Assembly: GCA_003242315.1 (NCBI GenBank)
Contig: QGUY01000009.1
Coordinates: forward strand, 1 to 31,809
Origin: Bacteroidota bacterium
Lineage (GTDB): Bacteria; Bacteroidota; Bacteroidia; Cytophagales; Cyclobacteriaceae
DNA: 31,809 nucleotides
Direction of reading: 5' to 3'
Positions within the stretch are counted from its first letter, which is position 1. Each line of letters opens with the position of its first letter. This document shows positions 1-8,787 of the stretch, one piece after another. The notes below the pieces were generated by a model. The model saw nothing but the letters and a program-made list of their open reading frames with translations, made no database searches and was not told the DNA's origin. The position numbers and the translations under genes were made by a program.

Positions 1-743
1 GCGGAATTGGCAGCATGCTTGGAAATATCCCCTGCAGTAAGGAAGTCTACCCCGTCGTCAGGAACACGGCGGACGGGCCGGTACGCAGTGTCATTTGCGA
101 AAACCTCATCCGGTACTATCGCCTTGCTGGTATTACCGACATCTATTGCATTCTTAGGCCGGGAAAATGGGATATCCCGGCCTATTTGCGTGACGGCTCT
201 GAGTTCGATGTAAACATCGCCTACCTGGTGATGGCTCATCCTCACGGTACTCCGTTTACGCTGGACCAGGCCTACCCCTTCGTGAAAGATCATGGTGTTG
301 CTCTCGGATTTCCCGACCTGGTGTGCACACCGGAAAATCATTTCGAACACCTAAAGGAAAGGCTGTTACAGACCAATGCCGACGTAGTACTGGGGTTGAT
401 CAAAATCAGCAAGTACAAGAGCTGGGATATGGTCGCGTTTGATGGCGACAAGCTCCATGATATCGTCATCAAGGAAGATCGACCCGACCTCTCCTGGGGT
501 TGGGCTCACGCCGTGTGGGGCCCATCGTTTACAGAATTTCTGCACGAACAGATTCAAACTCGTCTCACCAGCAACAATCTGAAAGGATCCCGCGCTGACG
601 GCAGCCCGCGCGAGCTTTACGTTGGCGATATTATTCGCGATGCGATGAAAGGCGGTCTTAGAGTTGATTATGTCAAGTTCGATGAGGGGTCCGCGAGGGA
701 TTTGGGAACGCCCGAGGAATTGTTGCGGTACCTGTCGGAGTAG
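1..743 (+). CDS. Sugar-phosphate nucleotidyltransferase, 5'-truncated by window edge
   Basis: The enzyme probably transfers a nucleotidyl group from an NTP (perhaps dTTP) to a sugar-1-phosphate, making an activated sugar in the cytoplasm. The reading frame is open to the left edge and starts GIGSMLGN, followed by KEVYPV. This resembles the G-x-G-x-R-x...K-x-x-x-P nucleotide-binding signature of RmlA/GlmU-type enzymes, so the ATG at 15 lies inside the motif and the true start is left of the window. Further along, LGFPDLVC looks like the strand carrying the metal-binding Asp, and the C-terminus (DLGTPEELLRYL) is typical of the family. About 246 residues are visible, so only roughly a dozen may be missing. 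The gene converges on rhaB with a 46-bp gap. The sugar substrate cannot be read from the sequence, and a link to rhamnose activation would be a guess. Confidence 0.8.
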   Translation, partial: GIGSMLGNIPCSKEVYPVVRNTADGPVRSVICENLIRYYRLAGITDIYCILRPGKWDIPAYLRDGSEFDVNIAYLVMAHPHGTPFTLDQAYPFVKDHGVALGFPDLVCTPENHFEHLKERLLQTNADVVLGLIKISKYKSWDMVAFDGDKLHDIVIKEDRPDLSWGWAHAVWGPSFTEFLHEQIQTRLTSNNLKGSRADGSPRELYVGDIIRDAMKGGLRVDYVKFDEGSARDLGTPEELLRYLSE

Positions 744-756
744 TTTTCACCACAGA

Positions 757-789
757 GGCAGACGCAGACGTCTGCAACTGAAACTGCAA
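757..789. repeat. NNCTGC-type hexamer tract with 12-bp palindrome
   Basis: The gap between the convergent nucleotidyltransferase and rhaB is filled by hexamer-like units (GACGCA, GACGTC, TGCAAC, TGAAAC, TGCAAC). It includes the perfect palindrome GCAGACGTCTGC at 764-775. The same NNCTGC hexamer style recurs at 14703-14732 and 17055-17072. The hairpin could help end transcription from both sides, but no T-tract is present. Confidence 0.5.
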
Positions 790-2112
790 CTACTGAATAA
801 TCGCCGCTGCGCCGTACGCTGAACCTAAAGGTGCGTGCGAGGCTTCAATAGACAGATCAGGAAGGAAGTGTTTGAGCAACGTGATATAAAGTTCGTTGTC
901 GACGAAGCCCCCGTCGACAAATACTTTTTTTAACGGCGAACTTCCGAGTGCGAGGCGTATGGAAGCCACTTGCAATCGTACAATACCCCAGATGACATGA
1001 TGATAGGCTTCTTCGTATGATGCACAGCCTTGGGGATCCCACTTAACCGGACGAAAGACATCCGCGACAAGCTTTTCATTGCCCAACACTTCAGGGTAGT
1101 AAAGATTGTCAACCGCTCCTGCCTCTATTGCGCGGAGAAAACTTTGGTTCAACCGAATCTGCTTGTAGTATTTCGTATCCCGATCAAACAATCGATTCAG
1201 TGTCTTGAGCTGATGGTCAAGCTCGTGTCCGAGAAAAAGCCTTGAGGCTTTCACAGGATTGCCAGCAGGCGTGAGGTAGTTCAGGCAATCGCGTTCGAGT
1301 TCATCCAACGTAAGATTCTCTTCCGTGAATGGGTTCATGGAAATGCTCCACGTTCCGGTCGACACCAACAGGAAGGGATCCGGCGTACGCATGAGGTAGG
1401 CTGCCAACGCAGAAGAGCTGTCGTGTATGCCGACACCCACCCGAAACGTTTTACCCTTCCTCGTGACCTTGAATGATGTCGGGGTCCGAACCATTTCCGG
1501 AAACAAGTCGCGAAAACCTTCTTCAATCACCCACGGGTGATAGTCCGATCTTGTGAAATCCCACAACTTGGTATGGCATCCCACCGACGTAGGCTCGGTC
1601 ACCATCTTCCCTGTAAGCACATACGACAAGTACTGTGGAAAGTGAAGGGTATGGCGAATTTTTCGGAACAGTTCGGGCTTTTCATATTTCAGCCAGTAAA
1701 GCTGAAGTCCGGAATTCAACATTCCAAGAAACGGCGACGCGGTGACAAGATCGTGTTTCGCAGCACCATAGGTGGATTGAAACCGCGACGCGAGCTCAGA
1801 CGGGAAAGGCTTGAGGTAGTTGTATAAGGGTGTGGCCAGCTGACCATGACCATCCAGGTGCACCAACGTAGCGCCATAGGTGGAGAAGTTTACGGCGCGC
1901 AAGTCAAAGTCAGGATTCCCGAGAATTCCGTCAATTGTCATCTTGACCCAATCAACGATCGCTATCGGATCATCGCAAGGGAATCCATCTTCGTCGGTTG
2001 TCATTGGAAGATCCGCATACTCGTGGCGAATCTCTTCCAGCTCCTCGTTAAATAGGAAGTACTTTTTGTTGGTCTTACCAATGTCGAAGACAGCGGTGAC
2101 GACTCTCGCCAT
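790..2112 (-). CDS. rhaB: FGGY-family carbohydrate kinase, probable L-rhamnulokinase
   Basis: The protein should phosphorylate L-rhamnulose to L-rhamnulose-1-phosphate in the cytoplasm using ATP. Its 440 residues show the two-domain FGGY/actin-like fold. FDIGKTNKKYFLF at residues 9-21 is the first phosphate loop, FSTYGATLVHLDG near residue 96 is the family's sugar-side strand, STGTWSISMNP in the middle of the second half is phosphate loop 2, and VFVDGGFVDNELY near the C-terminus is the adenosine-binding motif. It is slightly shorter than E. coli RhaB, which has about 489 residues. It is the last gene of the rhaEW-rhaI-rhaB operon and starts 3 bp after the rhaI stop, so translation is probably coupled. 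Sequence alone places it in the family, and the rhamnose assignment rests mainly on the two neighbours. L-fuculokinase is the main alternative. Confidence 0.85.
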   Translation of the reverse strand: MARVVTAVFDIGKTNKKYFLFNEELEEIRHEYADLPMTTDEDGFPCDDPIAIVDWVKMTIDGILGNPDFDLRAVNFSTYGATLVHLDGHGQLATPLYNYLKPFPSELASRFQSTYGAAKHDLVTASPFLGMLNSGLQLYWLKYEKPELFRKIRHTLHFPQYLSYVLTGKMVTEPTSVGCHTKLWDFTRSDYHPWVIEEGFRDLFPEMVRTPTSFKVTRKGKTFRVGVGIHDSSSALAAYLMRTPDPFLLVSTGTWSISMNPFTEENLTLDELERDCLNYLTPAGNPVKASRLFLGHELDHQLKTLNRLFDRDTKYYKQIRLNQSFLRAIEAGAVDNLYYPEVLGNEKLVADVFRPVKWDPQGCASYEEAYHHVIWGIVRLQVASIRLALGSSPLKKVFVDGGFVDNELYITLLKHFLPDLSIEASHAPLGSAYGAAAIIQ

Positions 2113-2115
2113 AGC

Positions 2116-3399
2116 CTACAATCCCGTCGATACAGTCTTCATACCACGCTCACTGATCAGCTGCTTTCTCACACCCAGCGCGCGGAAGGCCCGTACGGGA
2201 TCAATCGCCCCTCCTGCTCTCAGTCGCGCTTCCGCAAGCAAGGGCCGAACATCAGTGCGATAGGCATTCTGCAAAATCTCCTGCGCCATGACCGTGTCGT
2301 TGTTCTCACGCGCAGCTTCGAGTTCATCACGATCCACCAGCAGTGCCTGGGCGTAGGCCAGCTTGATGGCCTCTACCGACTGGAGCAAATCTTCAAGAGG
2401 ATCCTTAACGTTATGGCTCGCATCGATCATCCACGCAGGCGTGGGATTCGAATACGCTGGGTTCTCCATCCCGTACACCAGCTCGCTGAAGATGAGGAAC
2501 AGCTGATATGGCTTTATGCTTCCAACGGTGAGATCGTCATCGCCATACTTGGAGTCGTTGAAGTGAAAGCCTCCTAGCTTACCTTCCATCATGAGCGTGG
2601 CAACGATCTGTTCAATATTTGTGTTTGGCAGATGGTGCCCAAGATCAACGAGGGTAAATGCTTTTTCACCCAATTTGTTCGCCAGCAGGAAGGACGTTCC
2701 CCAGTCCTGAATCACCGTGGAATAAAAATTGGGTTCGTATGGCTTGTATTCGATGAACAGTTTCCAGTCGTGAGGAAGCGCCGAATAGATTTCCTGCAGG
2801 GAAGCGTATGTGCGTTGAAACGCTTTCGCAAAGTTGAGCTGTCCGGGAAAACACGACCCATCGGCAAGCCACACGGTCAGCGCCTTCGAACCCAGTTGCT
2901 TTCCGTATTCGATCACTTCGATGTTGTGGTCGATCGCATGCTTGCGCACCGATTTATCGGTGTGCGCGAGCGATCCGTATTTGTAGCTGAATTCCTGGTC
3001 GGGTTGATCCTGGAAGGTATTCGAGTTTACCGCATCGAAGATAAGTCCGAGCTCGTTCGCCAGCGCTTTAGTCTCCGATGCGTTTTTTGGGATGTCCCAG
3101 GGGATGTGCAGTGAGATAGCGCCGCTGGAACGGTTGAGCGCATGAAGGAGTCCGACGTCGAGAATCTTTTCCTCAAGGCTTCGCGGCTCACCTCCACCAG
3201 GGAAGCGCGCAAATCGGGTCCCGCCTGCACCCAGCGCCCAGCTGGGAACGGCTATTTGCAGGGATGCTATTTTCGAGACGAGAGCGTCGACATCATGCCC
3301 GTCTGCAGACAGACGTGACGCAAGAAAGTCGAAGTCTCCGCGATGGCGCTCCTCATGCCGGCGGTTCTGTTCACCGACCTGGTCAGCAAGTATCCTCAT
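2116..3399 (-). CDS. rhaI: L-rhamnose isomerase of the RhaI type
   Basis: The enzyme isomerises L-rhamnose to L-rhamnulose, the first step of phosphorylative rhamnose breakdown. Its 427 residues form a TIM-barrel sugar isomerase of the Pseudomonas-type RhaI family, not the E. coli RhaA family. Likely divalent-metal ligands are visible in order: Glu in FIEYKPYEPN, Asp and His in LVDLGHHLPN, and His and Asp in GGFHFNDSKYGDDDL. A further Asp occurs in PAWMIDASHN. Length fits the family (about 430). It lies between rhaEW and rhaB with 3-bp gaps on both sides. RhaI-type enzymes are often promiscuous and act on other aldoses, but the flanking kinase and lactaldehyde-forming aldolase make L-rhamnose the best substrate. 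Confidence 0.88.
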   Translation of the reverse strand: MRILADQVGEQNRRHEERHRGDFDFLASRLSADGHDVDALVSKIASLQIAVPSWALGAGGTRFARFPGGGEPRSLEEKILDVGLLHALNRSSGAISLHIPWDIPKNASETKALANELGLIFDAVNSNTFQDQPDQEFSYKYGSLAHTDKSVRKHAIDHNIEVIEYGKQLGSKALTVWLADGSCFPGQLNFAKAFQRTYASLQEIYSALPHDWKLFIEYKPYEPNFYSTVIQDWGTSFLLANKLGEKAFTLVDLGHHLPNTNIEQIVATLMMEGKLGGFHFNDSKYGDDDLTVGSIKPYQLFLIFSELVYGMENPAYSNPTPAWMIDASHNVKDPLEDLLQSVEAIKLAYAQALLVDRDELEAARENNDTVMAQEILQNAYRTDVRPLLAEARLRAGGAIDPVRAFRALGVRKQLISERGMKTVSTGL

Positions 3400-3402
3400 A
3401 TC

Positions 3403-5511
3403 TTATCGCACGAACGCGGCTGCCACACCGCCATCCACATTGATAACATTCCCTGTGCTCTTGTTCAAATGTCCTCCCACGAGCACAAAGACGCCATTGG
3501 CTATGTCGTCAACGGAAATGATCTCGTTCAAGATAGTTCTTTTTGCGTAAAATGCGGGCAACTCTTCGACCTTAACGCCGTACGCCTTCGCACGGCCTTC
3601 GGCCCATTCCCCTTCCCAGATTTTGCTGCCTTCGATGACAGCATCGGGATTCACAACATTCACGCGGATCTTATCCTTGCCCAGTTCCGCCGCAAGCAGT
3701 CGACTCATATGGATTTGCGCCGCCTTGGCCGTCCCGTAAGCCACGTTATTAGGTCCGGATACCAGGGCGTTCTTGCTGACAATATTCACAATGTCGCCGC
3801 CGAGTGACTGCGCACGCAAGACTTCAACGGCCGCCTTTGAAACTTCAAACTGACCCTTTACAATGACATCGTTCAACAGGTCCCAGTCGGCCGTTGTTGT
3901 TTCCTCCAGCGGTTTCGAAATAGCGAGGCCGGCACAGTTGACAATAATGTCCACTCCACCAAAGGCGAGGCAGACGTTCGCGATGGCTTCGCGTACAGAG
4001 CTTTCGCTCGTCACGTCAACAACCGATCCGGCTCCAACATCGCGTGAAAAGCCGGAGACCGTTTCCTTCAGCCGATCTTCATGAACGTCTGCGACGAAAA
4101 CGCAGGCACCCTCTGAGGCAAGCTTGGTAGCTATTGCTTTTCCGATACCTCCTGCTCCGCCGGTCACAAAAGCAATCTTTCGCGAAAGCGGTTTTTCTTT
4201 CGGCATGCGCTGTAGTTTAGCTTCTTCCAGCAGCCAGTATTCGATGTCGAAAGCTTCCTGAAGCGGCAATGAAACATATTCGGAAACCGCTTCAGCGCCT
4301 TTCATCACGTTGATCGCGTTAATGTAGAACTCGCTGGCAACGCGCGCCGTCTGTTTGTCCTTAGAGAAGGAGAACATCCCTACGCCCGGCCAGAGTATAA
4401 TGACAGGGTTGGGATCACGCATTGCCGGACTATTCGGACGCTTGTGACGCTCGTAGTAGTCGGCATATTCCTTCCTGTAATTCTCAAAGGGCGCTTCAAG
4501 TTTCTTTCGCACCTCAGCGAGGTTCGTCAAATCGGCTGTCGCGGGTAAGTCGAGCACCAAAGGCCTGATTTTTGTCCTGAGGAAGTGGTCAGGACAGCTC
4601 GTTCCCAGAGGCGCAAGCTTGCGAAGGTCTTTGCTGTTGATGAACTCGAGAACTCTTTCATCGTCGGTAAAATGCCCAATCATACGGGCATACGCCGATG
4701 CAAGACCGCGAAGCACAGGAGCCATGCGGGCAGCCTGTTTGCGACGGGCTTCCGGCGCAAGGGACTCTATTTCGACACCACCAAAAACCGGTCTTCGTTT
4801 GCCGTAGTTATCGTTCAGAAAGGCAGAGGCCTTGTCAATTACCTCGAGGCTGTTGATGTAACATTCGTGCGAAGTTTCGCCCCAGGTAAAGAGTCCATGT
4901 CCACCGAGCATAATACCGCGTATCCCCGGGTTTTCGTTTACGGCTTTTTCAAGTTTCAATCCCAGGTCAAATCCCGGGCGTTGCCATGGCACCCAGGCGA
5001 TTTGGTTGTTGAACAGTTCACGTGTGATCGCTTCACCATCTTTCGATGCAGCAATAGCGATAGCAGCGTCGGGGTGCAGGTGATCGATATGCTTGAAAGG
5101 GAGGAACGCATGAAGCGGTGTATCAATAGACGGAGCCTTTGATTCGAGATCATAGATGCAATGGTTGAAGAGCGCCACCATTTCATCTTCAAACTCCAGC
5201 CCCCGGTAAATGTTCTTCAGGGAACGAAGTTTATCGAGGTAGAGGCCGGCAAGGCCCTTGCGGGTAAGCGTTCCGATATCGCCACCTGAACCTTTCACCC
5301 ACATTACCTCTACCGGCTTGCCCGTAAGGGGATCGCGTTCAGTGGTCTTACAACTCGTATTGCCGCCACCGTAGTTGGTAATTCGTAAATCGGCACCCAG
5401 GATATTGGAGCGGTAGATCAGTAAGGCTACCTCGTCATCACGTAGTGCAGCCTCTTTGTCCTTGTCCCAAAGGTAGTCTACGTACTGAAACCTTTTCGTT
5501 GCTATCTGCAT
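3403..5511 (-). CDS. rhaEW: Bifunctional rhamnulose-1-phosphate aldolase / lactaldehyde dehydrogenase
   Basis: This 702-residue fusion joins two enzymes. The N-terminal part (about residues 20-400) is a class II aldolase: GGGNTSCK and WVKGSGGDIGTLT bind the phosphate, and the HAFLPFKHIDHLHPD stretch plus GGHGLFTWGE supply the zinc histidines. It would split L-rhamnulose-1-phosphate into dihydroxyacetone phosphate and L-lactaldehyde. The C-terminal part (about residues 440-702) is a short-chain dehydrogenase with the Rossmann motif TGGAGGIG and the catalytic pair in VAYGTAKAA (YxxxK), following SKNALVSG. By analogy with B. subtilis YuxG (RhaEW), it oxidises lactaldehyde to L-lactate with NAD. 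It is the first gene of the operon, with the ATG at 5511 and a TAATTTTG promoter element about 50 bp upstream. Lactate as the end product ties it to the divergent lutA. Confidence 0.9.
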   Translation of the reverse strand: MQIATKRFQYVDYLWDKDKEAALRDDEVALLIYRSNILGADLRITNYGGGNTSCKTTERDPLTGKPVEVMWVKGSGGDIGTLTRKGLAGLYLDKLRSLKNIYRGLEFEDEMVALFNHCIYDLESKAPSIDTPLHAFLPFKHIDHLHPDAAIAIAASKDGEAITRELFNNQIAWVPWQRPGFDLGLKLEKAVNENPGIRGIMLGGHGLFTWGETSHECYINSLEVIDKASAFLNDNYGKRRPVFGGVEIESLAPEARRKQAARMAPVLRGLASAYARMIGHFTDDERVLEFINSKDLRKLAPLGTSCPDHFLRTKIRPLVLDLPATADLTNLAEVRKKLEAPFENYRKEYADYYERHKRPNSPAMRDPNPVIILWPGVGMFSFSKDKQTARVASEFYINAINVMKGAEAVSEYVSLPLQEAFDIEYWLLEEAKLQRMPKEKPLSRKIAFVTGGAGGIGKAIATKLASEGACVFVADVHEDRLKETVSGFSRDVGAGSVVDVTSESSVREAIANVCLAFGGVDIIVNCAGLAISKPLEETTTADWDLLNDVIVKGQFEVSKAAVEVLRAQSLGGDIVNIVSKNALVSGPNNVAYGTAKAAQIHMSRLLAAELGKDKIRVNVVNPDAVIEGSKIWEGEWAEGRAKAYGVKVEELPAFYAKRTILNEIISVDDIANGVFVLVGGHLNKSTGNVINVDGGVAAAFVR

Positions 5512-5826
5512 CGCTTTTCAGAGTGTATGTCCAAAAGAAAAAATAATGCGTGTCTAAGATTGACAAAATTATCCCGACAGGAAGGGTTCTGTGTCCTGTT
5601 CTGTACTGACAAAAGAAGACATCCCGCTTCCCGGAAAATCCGTAGCAGTTAGTGCGAGTGACCCATAGCTCAACAGGCTCAGGGCAATCGATTGCTCTGC
5701 TTCCAATTTTTCCTCGAAAAGCTACAACCAGACCGATATACGGTGTATGTTTAGGCCAGTGAATTCCGCTACCGGCAACAAAGCTTGCCTGTGTGGTAGG
5801 TCGAAAGCGCGCATGCCGAAGATAGT
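5512..5826. other. 315-bp divergent intergenic region between rhaEW and lutA
   Basis: No gene is visible here. The region should hold promoters for both directions: a good Bacteroidota -7 element faces rhaEW (5564-5571) and a weaker TATGTTTA (5746-5753) faces lutA. A 12-bp perfect palindrome, GCAATCGATTGC, sits at 5684-5695 between them and is a candidate operator. A fragment resembling the dispersed ACAGGCTCAGGG repeat lies at 5673-5684. No AraC- or LacI-type regulator gene is present in the window, so the regulator would be encoded elsewhere. Confidence 0.5.
5564..5571 (-). promoter_or_regulatory. Bacteroidota -7 element for rhaEW-rhaI-rhaB
   Basis: Read on the minus strand this is TAATTTTG, an exact match to the Bacteroidota TAnnTTTG consensus, about 52 bp before the rhaEW start. 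No clear TTG stands at the usual -33 distance, so activation by a regulator is plausible. Confidence 0.5.
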
Positions 5827-6585
5827 ATGAATGTCGGATTGTTCATCCCCTGCTACATTGATCAGTTTTACCCTCAGACGGGTGTCGCCGTATATCAGGT
5901 TCTTCGCCGGTTGGGGCTTGAAGTGGACTACCCTACGCAGCAAACATGCTGTGGCCAGCCCGTCGCCAACGCGGGATTCGCTTCGTATGGTGCTGACGCA
6001 CTCCGCCTGTTCGCAGAAAATTTTGCAAAATACGATTTCATCGTCGCGCCTTCGGGGAGTTGTGTACTACACATCAAGGAACACATAACACATTATGTTG
6101 AGGCGGCCACAGCAGAAAAAGTACGGTCGTCCATTTATGAATTCTGCGAGTTTCTTACTGACGTGCTAACCTATGAGGGCGATGACTTCCGATTTCCCTA
6201 CCGGGTAGGGCTGCACGCCGGATGTCACGGTGTTCGGGGCTTGCGTCTCAGCAGGGCTTCAGAGCTTAATATTCCCGACTTTAACAAGCCACGAAACCTG
6301 CTGCTACAGGTTAAGGAACTTCAACTCGTGGAGCTCGATCGGCCCGATGAATGCTGTGGTTTTGGTGGTACGTTTTCCGTAACCGAAGAAGCTGTGTCAG
6401 TACGCATGGGTGAAGATCGTATTGACGACCACGTGAATCACGGGGCACAGGTTATTACAGGAACGGACATGTCATGCCTGATGCACCTTGAGGGGATCAT
6501 CAGGCATCGCAAACTTGACGTCAGGGTAATGCATGTTGCTGAAATCCTCGACGAAGCGTGGCAGTTACATCACCAGCAGGTTTGA
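5827..6585 (+). CDS. lutA: L-lactate utilisation protein LutA (cysteine-rich-domain oxidoreductase)
   Basis: LutA/LldE proteins act with LutB and LutC to oxidise L-lactate to pyruvate in the cytoplasm through Fe-S chemistry. The 252 residues contain two cysteine-rich (CCG) domains. The first has FIPCYIDQF, QTCCGQPVANAGF and PSGSC. The second has HAGCHGV, DECCGFGGTFSV and TDMSC. Start and length match the family closely (MNVGLFIPCYID...). The odd point is location: it is the first gene of a plus-strand unit with hutI (1-bp gap) and hutG, while lutB and lutC lie 24 kb away at 29998-31809. It diverges from rhaEW, whose product should be L-lactate. Other CCG-domain subunits (GlcF-like, HdrB-like) are alternatives, but the LutA fit is better. 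Confidence 0.88.
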   Translation: MNVGLFIPCYIDQFYPQTGVAVYQVLRRLGLEVDYPTQQTCCGQPVANAGFASYGADALRLFAENFAKYDFIVAPSGSCVLHIKEHITHYVEAATAEKVRSSIYEFCEFLTDVLTYEGDDFRFPYRVGLHAGCHGVRGLRLSRASELNIPDFNKPRNLLLQVKELQLVELDRPDECCGFGGTFSVTEEAVSVRMGEDRIDDHVNHGAQVITGTDMSCLMHLEGIIRHRKLDVRVMHVAEILDEAWQLHHQQV

Positions 6586-6586
6586 T

Positions 6587-7810
6587 ATGAACCGAACGCT
6601 TTATGGTCCGATTACCCAGCTGCTCACGATGGCATCGCTGCCTGACAAAGGTCCTATTGCTGATGCCGCGCTGGAGATCATCCCCGATGCCGCTTTGCTC
6701 GTCGAAGGAAACCGCATTGTGGCAGTCGGCATGTTCGCGGCATTGAAAGGAGCCGGTGATCACATCGAGACCACCAGCCCATGCGTTGTCATGCCAGGAC
6801 TAATAGACACTCATACCCACCTGTGCTTTGCTGGGTCCAGGGCCGGAGACTACAGCGCCAGGATATCCGGGAAGACCTACCAGGAAATCCTTGAATCGGG
6901 TGGAGGCATTATGGATACAGTCCAGAAGACGCGCGCCTGTGATGGCAAGATGCTGGTCGAACTTCTCCTTCAACGATTGGCACGACATGCCTCGGAAGGC
7001 GTGACTACTTGTGAGATTAAGTCCGGATATGGCTTATCGGTAGAACACGAGTTGAAAATACTTCATGCCATCGGTGAGGCGGCAGAACTACAGCCTGTAA
7101 GTCTCGTTTCGACCTGCCTCGCCGCACACATAACACCGCCGGAGTTTGAATCACCGGCAATGTACCTGGAACATATCCTCGCAGAACTTTTGCCTATTGT
7201 GAGTCGCGAGTCCCTCGCCCAACGTGTGGACATCTTCATAGAACCCAGCGCATTTCCTGCTGCTATTGCCGCGTCTTTTCTAAAACGCGCAATGTCGATG
7301 GGATTCATGGCTACAGTTCATGCCGATCAGTTCACCACGGGTGGAAGCGCGGTAGCCATTGACGTCGGTGCAATCAGTGCAGATCACTTGGAGGCATCAG
7401 GCGACGATGACATTAAGGCTCTGGCAGCCTCCAGTGTGACGGCCACGGTGTTACCGGGAGCATCACTCGGCCTGGGAATGCATTTTGCCCCCGCACGAAA
7501 GATACTGGATTACGGATGTGCTTTGGTGATTGCGAGCGATTGGAATCCGGGCTCAGCGCCAATGGGTGATCTACTCATGCAGGCTTCGGTATTGTCAGCT
7601 CAACAAAAGCTTTCCAATGCAGAAACTTTAAGTGCTGTTACGTTTCGCGCGGCTCGCGCTCTGGGATTGAGCGACCGCGGAACGCTTGAAGCGGGAAAGC
7701 GTGCCGACTTCATCGCCTTCCCTGTCGATGATTACCGCGAGATTCTATACCACCAGGGCAAGTTGAAGCCGTCACGGGTGTGGATTGCCGGCAAAGAATT
7801 TTCCTCATGA
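6587..7810 (+). CDS. hutI: Imidazolonepropionase
   Basis: HutI hydrolyses 4-imidazolone-5-propanoate to N-formimidoyl-L-glutamate, the third step of histidine breakdown. The metal-dependent amidohydrolase motifs are clear: GLIDTHTHLCFAGSR (HxH metal ligands) early, GYGLSVEHELK in the middle, HADQFTTGGSAV and ADHLEASGD (metal/substrate His), and ASDWNPGSAPMG (catalytic Asp). The C-terminal EAGKRADFIAF is typical of the superfamily. I chose the ATG at 6587, giving 407 residues, because it starts 1 bp after the lutA stop and matches family length. An upstream in-frame ATG at 6533 would overlap lutA. hutG follows after 15 bp. Histidase and urocanase genes are not in the window. Confidence 0.94.
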   Translation: MNRTLYGPITQLLTMASLPDKGPIADAALEIIPDAALLVEGNRIVAVGMFAALKGAGDHIETTSPCVVMPGLIDTHTHLCFAGSRAGDYSARISGKTYQEILESGGGIMDTVQKTRACDGKMLVELLLQRLARHASEGVTTCEIKSGYGLSVEHELKILHAIGEAAELQPVSLVSTCLAAHITPPEFESPAMYLEHILAELLPIVSRESLAQRVDIFIEPSAFPAAIAASFLKRAMSMGFMATVHADQFTTGGSAVAIDVGAISADHLEASGDDDIKALAASSVTATVLPGASLGLGMHFAPARKILDYGCALVIASDWNPGSAPMGDLLMQASVLSAQQKLSNAETLSAVTFRAARALGLSDRGTLEAGKRADFIAFPVDDYREILYHQGKLKPSRVWIAGKEFSS

Positions 7811-7825
7811 CGATAAAAATGTAGT

Positions 7826-8785
7826 ATGTATCAACCGCCTGACATGTCAAGATGGACCGGCCGCGTCGATTATCCGAGAAGTGTCGACACGCAACGCTGG
7901 CATAGCGTCATGCAAGCCCTCGACATGTCTGGTGACATACCCGCAGCGAAATCCGGCACCAGGTGCTACGCGCTGCTGGGCTTTTGTTGCGACGAGGGCG
8001 TACGCCGCAACCTCGGACGGACAGGAGCACGTGAAGCACCGGCCTTTATCCGCAGGTCTTTGTGCAACCTGGCTTTTCACTGGGACGACGTGATACTGTA
8101 TGACGCCGGCGATGTCATCTGCAGCGGACAAAAAATGGAAGCCGCGCAAGCCATGCTGGGTGGTGCGGTTTATCAACTTTTAATTGCAGGTTATAGACCA
8201 CTTGTCCTCGGTGGCGGACACGAGGTTGCCTATGGAACCTTCCTGGGCGTCCATCCATTCGCACAATCAAAGAAGCATGAACTTGGTATCATAAACCTCG
8301 ATGCGCATTTCGATCTGAGGCAATACGAAGGAGAAGGAAATTCCGGCACACCTTTCCTGCAAATGAGTGAGGTATTGAAGAAGGAAAATTCGCCGTTTCA
8401 TTATCTCGTGCTTGGCATTGAAGAAAGCGCTAACTACTCGGGGCTTTTTCAAACGGCGAAAGAACTTGGCGTGATTTGGAAGTTAAGAAACGAACCGATG
8501 ACCGCACGTATCACTGCCATTGAAGATTTTGTTTCTAAAGTGGATAGTGTTTACCTGTCGCTCGACCTTGACGTAATCAATCAGGCCTTTGCTCCAGGAG
8601 TAAGCGCGCCTTCGGCATTGGGTTGGACGCCACCTGAAATCCTGGAAATACTTCAACTCGTACTTTCTTCCGGAAAGGTAGCTTGTATGGATGTCGCTGA
8701 GCTAAATCCTGCATTTGATGTCGATAGCCGGACAGCGCGATTGGCAGCGGGTTTGGTCTATGAGGCAGTTAAGCGTTGGCAATGA
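7826..8785 (+). CDS. hutG: Formimidoylglutamase (arginase/agmatinase superfamily)
   Basis: HutG hydrolyses N-formimidoyl-L-glutamate to L-glutamate and formamide, completing histidine degradation. All binuclear manganese motifs of the ureohydrolase family are visible: GGGHE (about residues 130-134), NLDAHFDLR (about 154-162), SLDLDVINQAFAPGVSAPS (about 246-264), and DVAELNP near the C-terminus. Length (319) is typical of HutG. The product of the adjacent hutI is its substrate, which separates it from agmatinase or arginase. The gene ends just before an inverted pair of dispersed repeats that may terminate the lutA-hutI-hutG transcript. Confidence 0.93.
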   Translation: MYQPPDMSRWTGRVDYPRSVDTQRWHSVMQALDMSGDIPAAKSGTRCYALLGFCCDEGVRRNLGRTGAREAPAFIRRSLCNLAFHWDDVILYDAGDVICSGQKMEAAQAMLGGAVYQLLIAGYRPLVLGGGHEVAYGTFLGVHPFAQSKKHELGIINLDAHFDLRQYEGEGNSGTPFLQMSEVLKKENSPFHYLVLGIEESANYSGLFQTAKELGVIWKLRNEPMTARITAIEDFVSKVDSVYLSLDLDVINQAFAPGVSAPSALGWTPPEILEILQLVLSSGKVACMDVAELNPAFDVDSRTARLAAGLVYEAVKRWQ

Positions 8786-8787
8786 AT

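Noticed and set aside
1..743. Link of the nucleotidyltransferase to dTDP-rhamnose synthesis because of nearby rha genes
   Set aside because: The neighbours degrade rhamnose, the gene is convergent to them, and no rmlB, rmlC or rmlD is visible.
6533..6586. Upstream in-frame start for hutI
   Set aside because: It would overlap lutA by 53 bp and add 18 residues without family similarity; the ATG at 6587 fits length and spacing.
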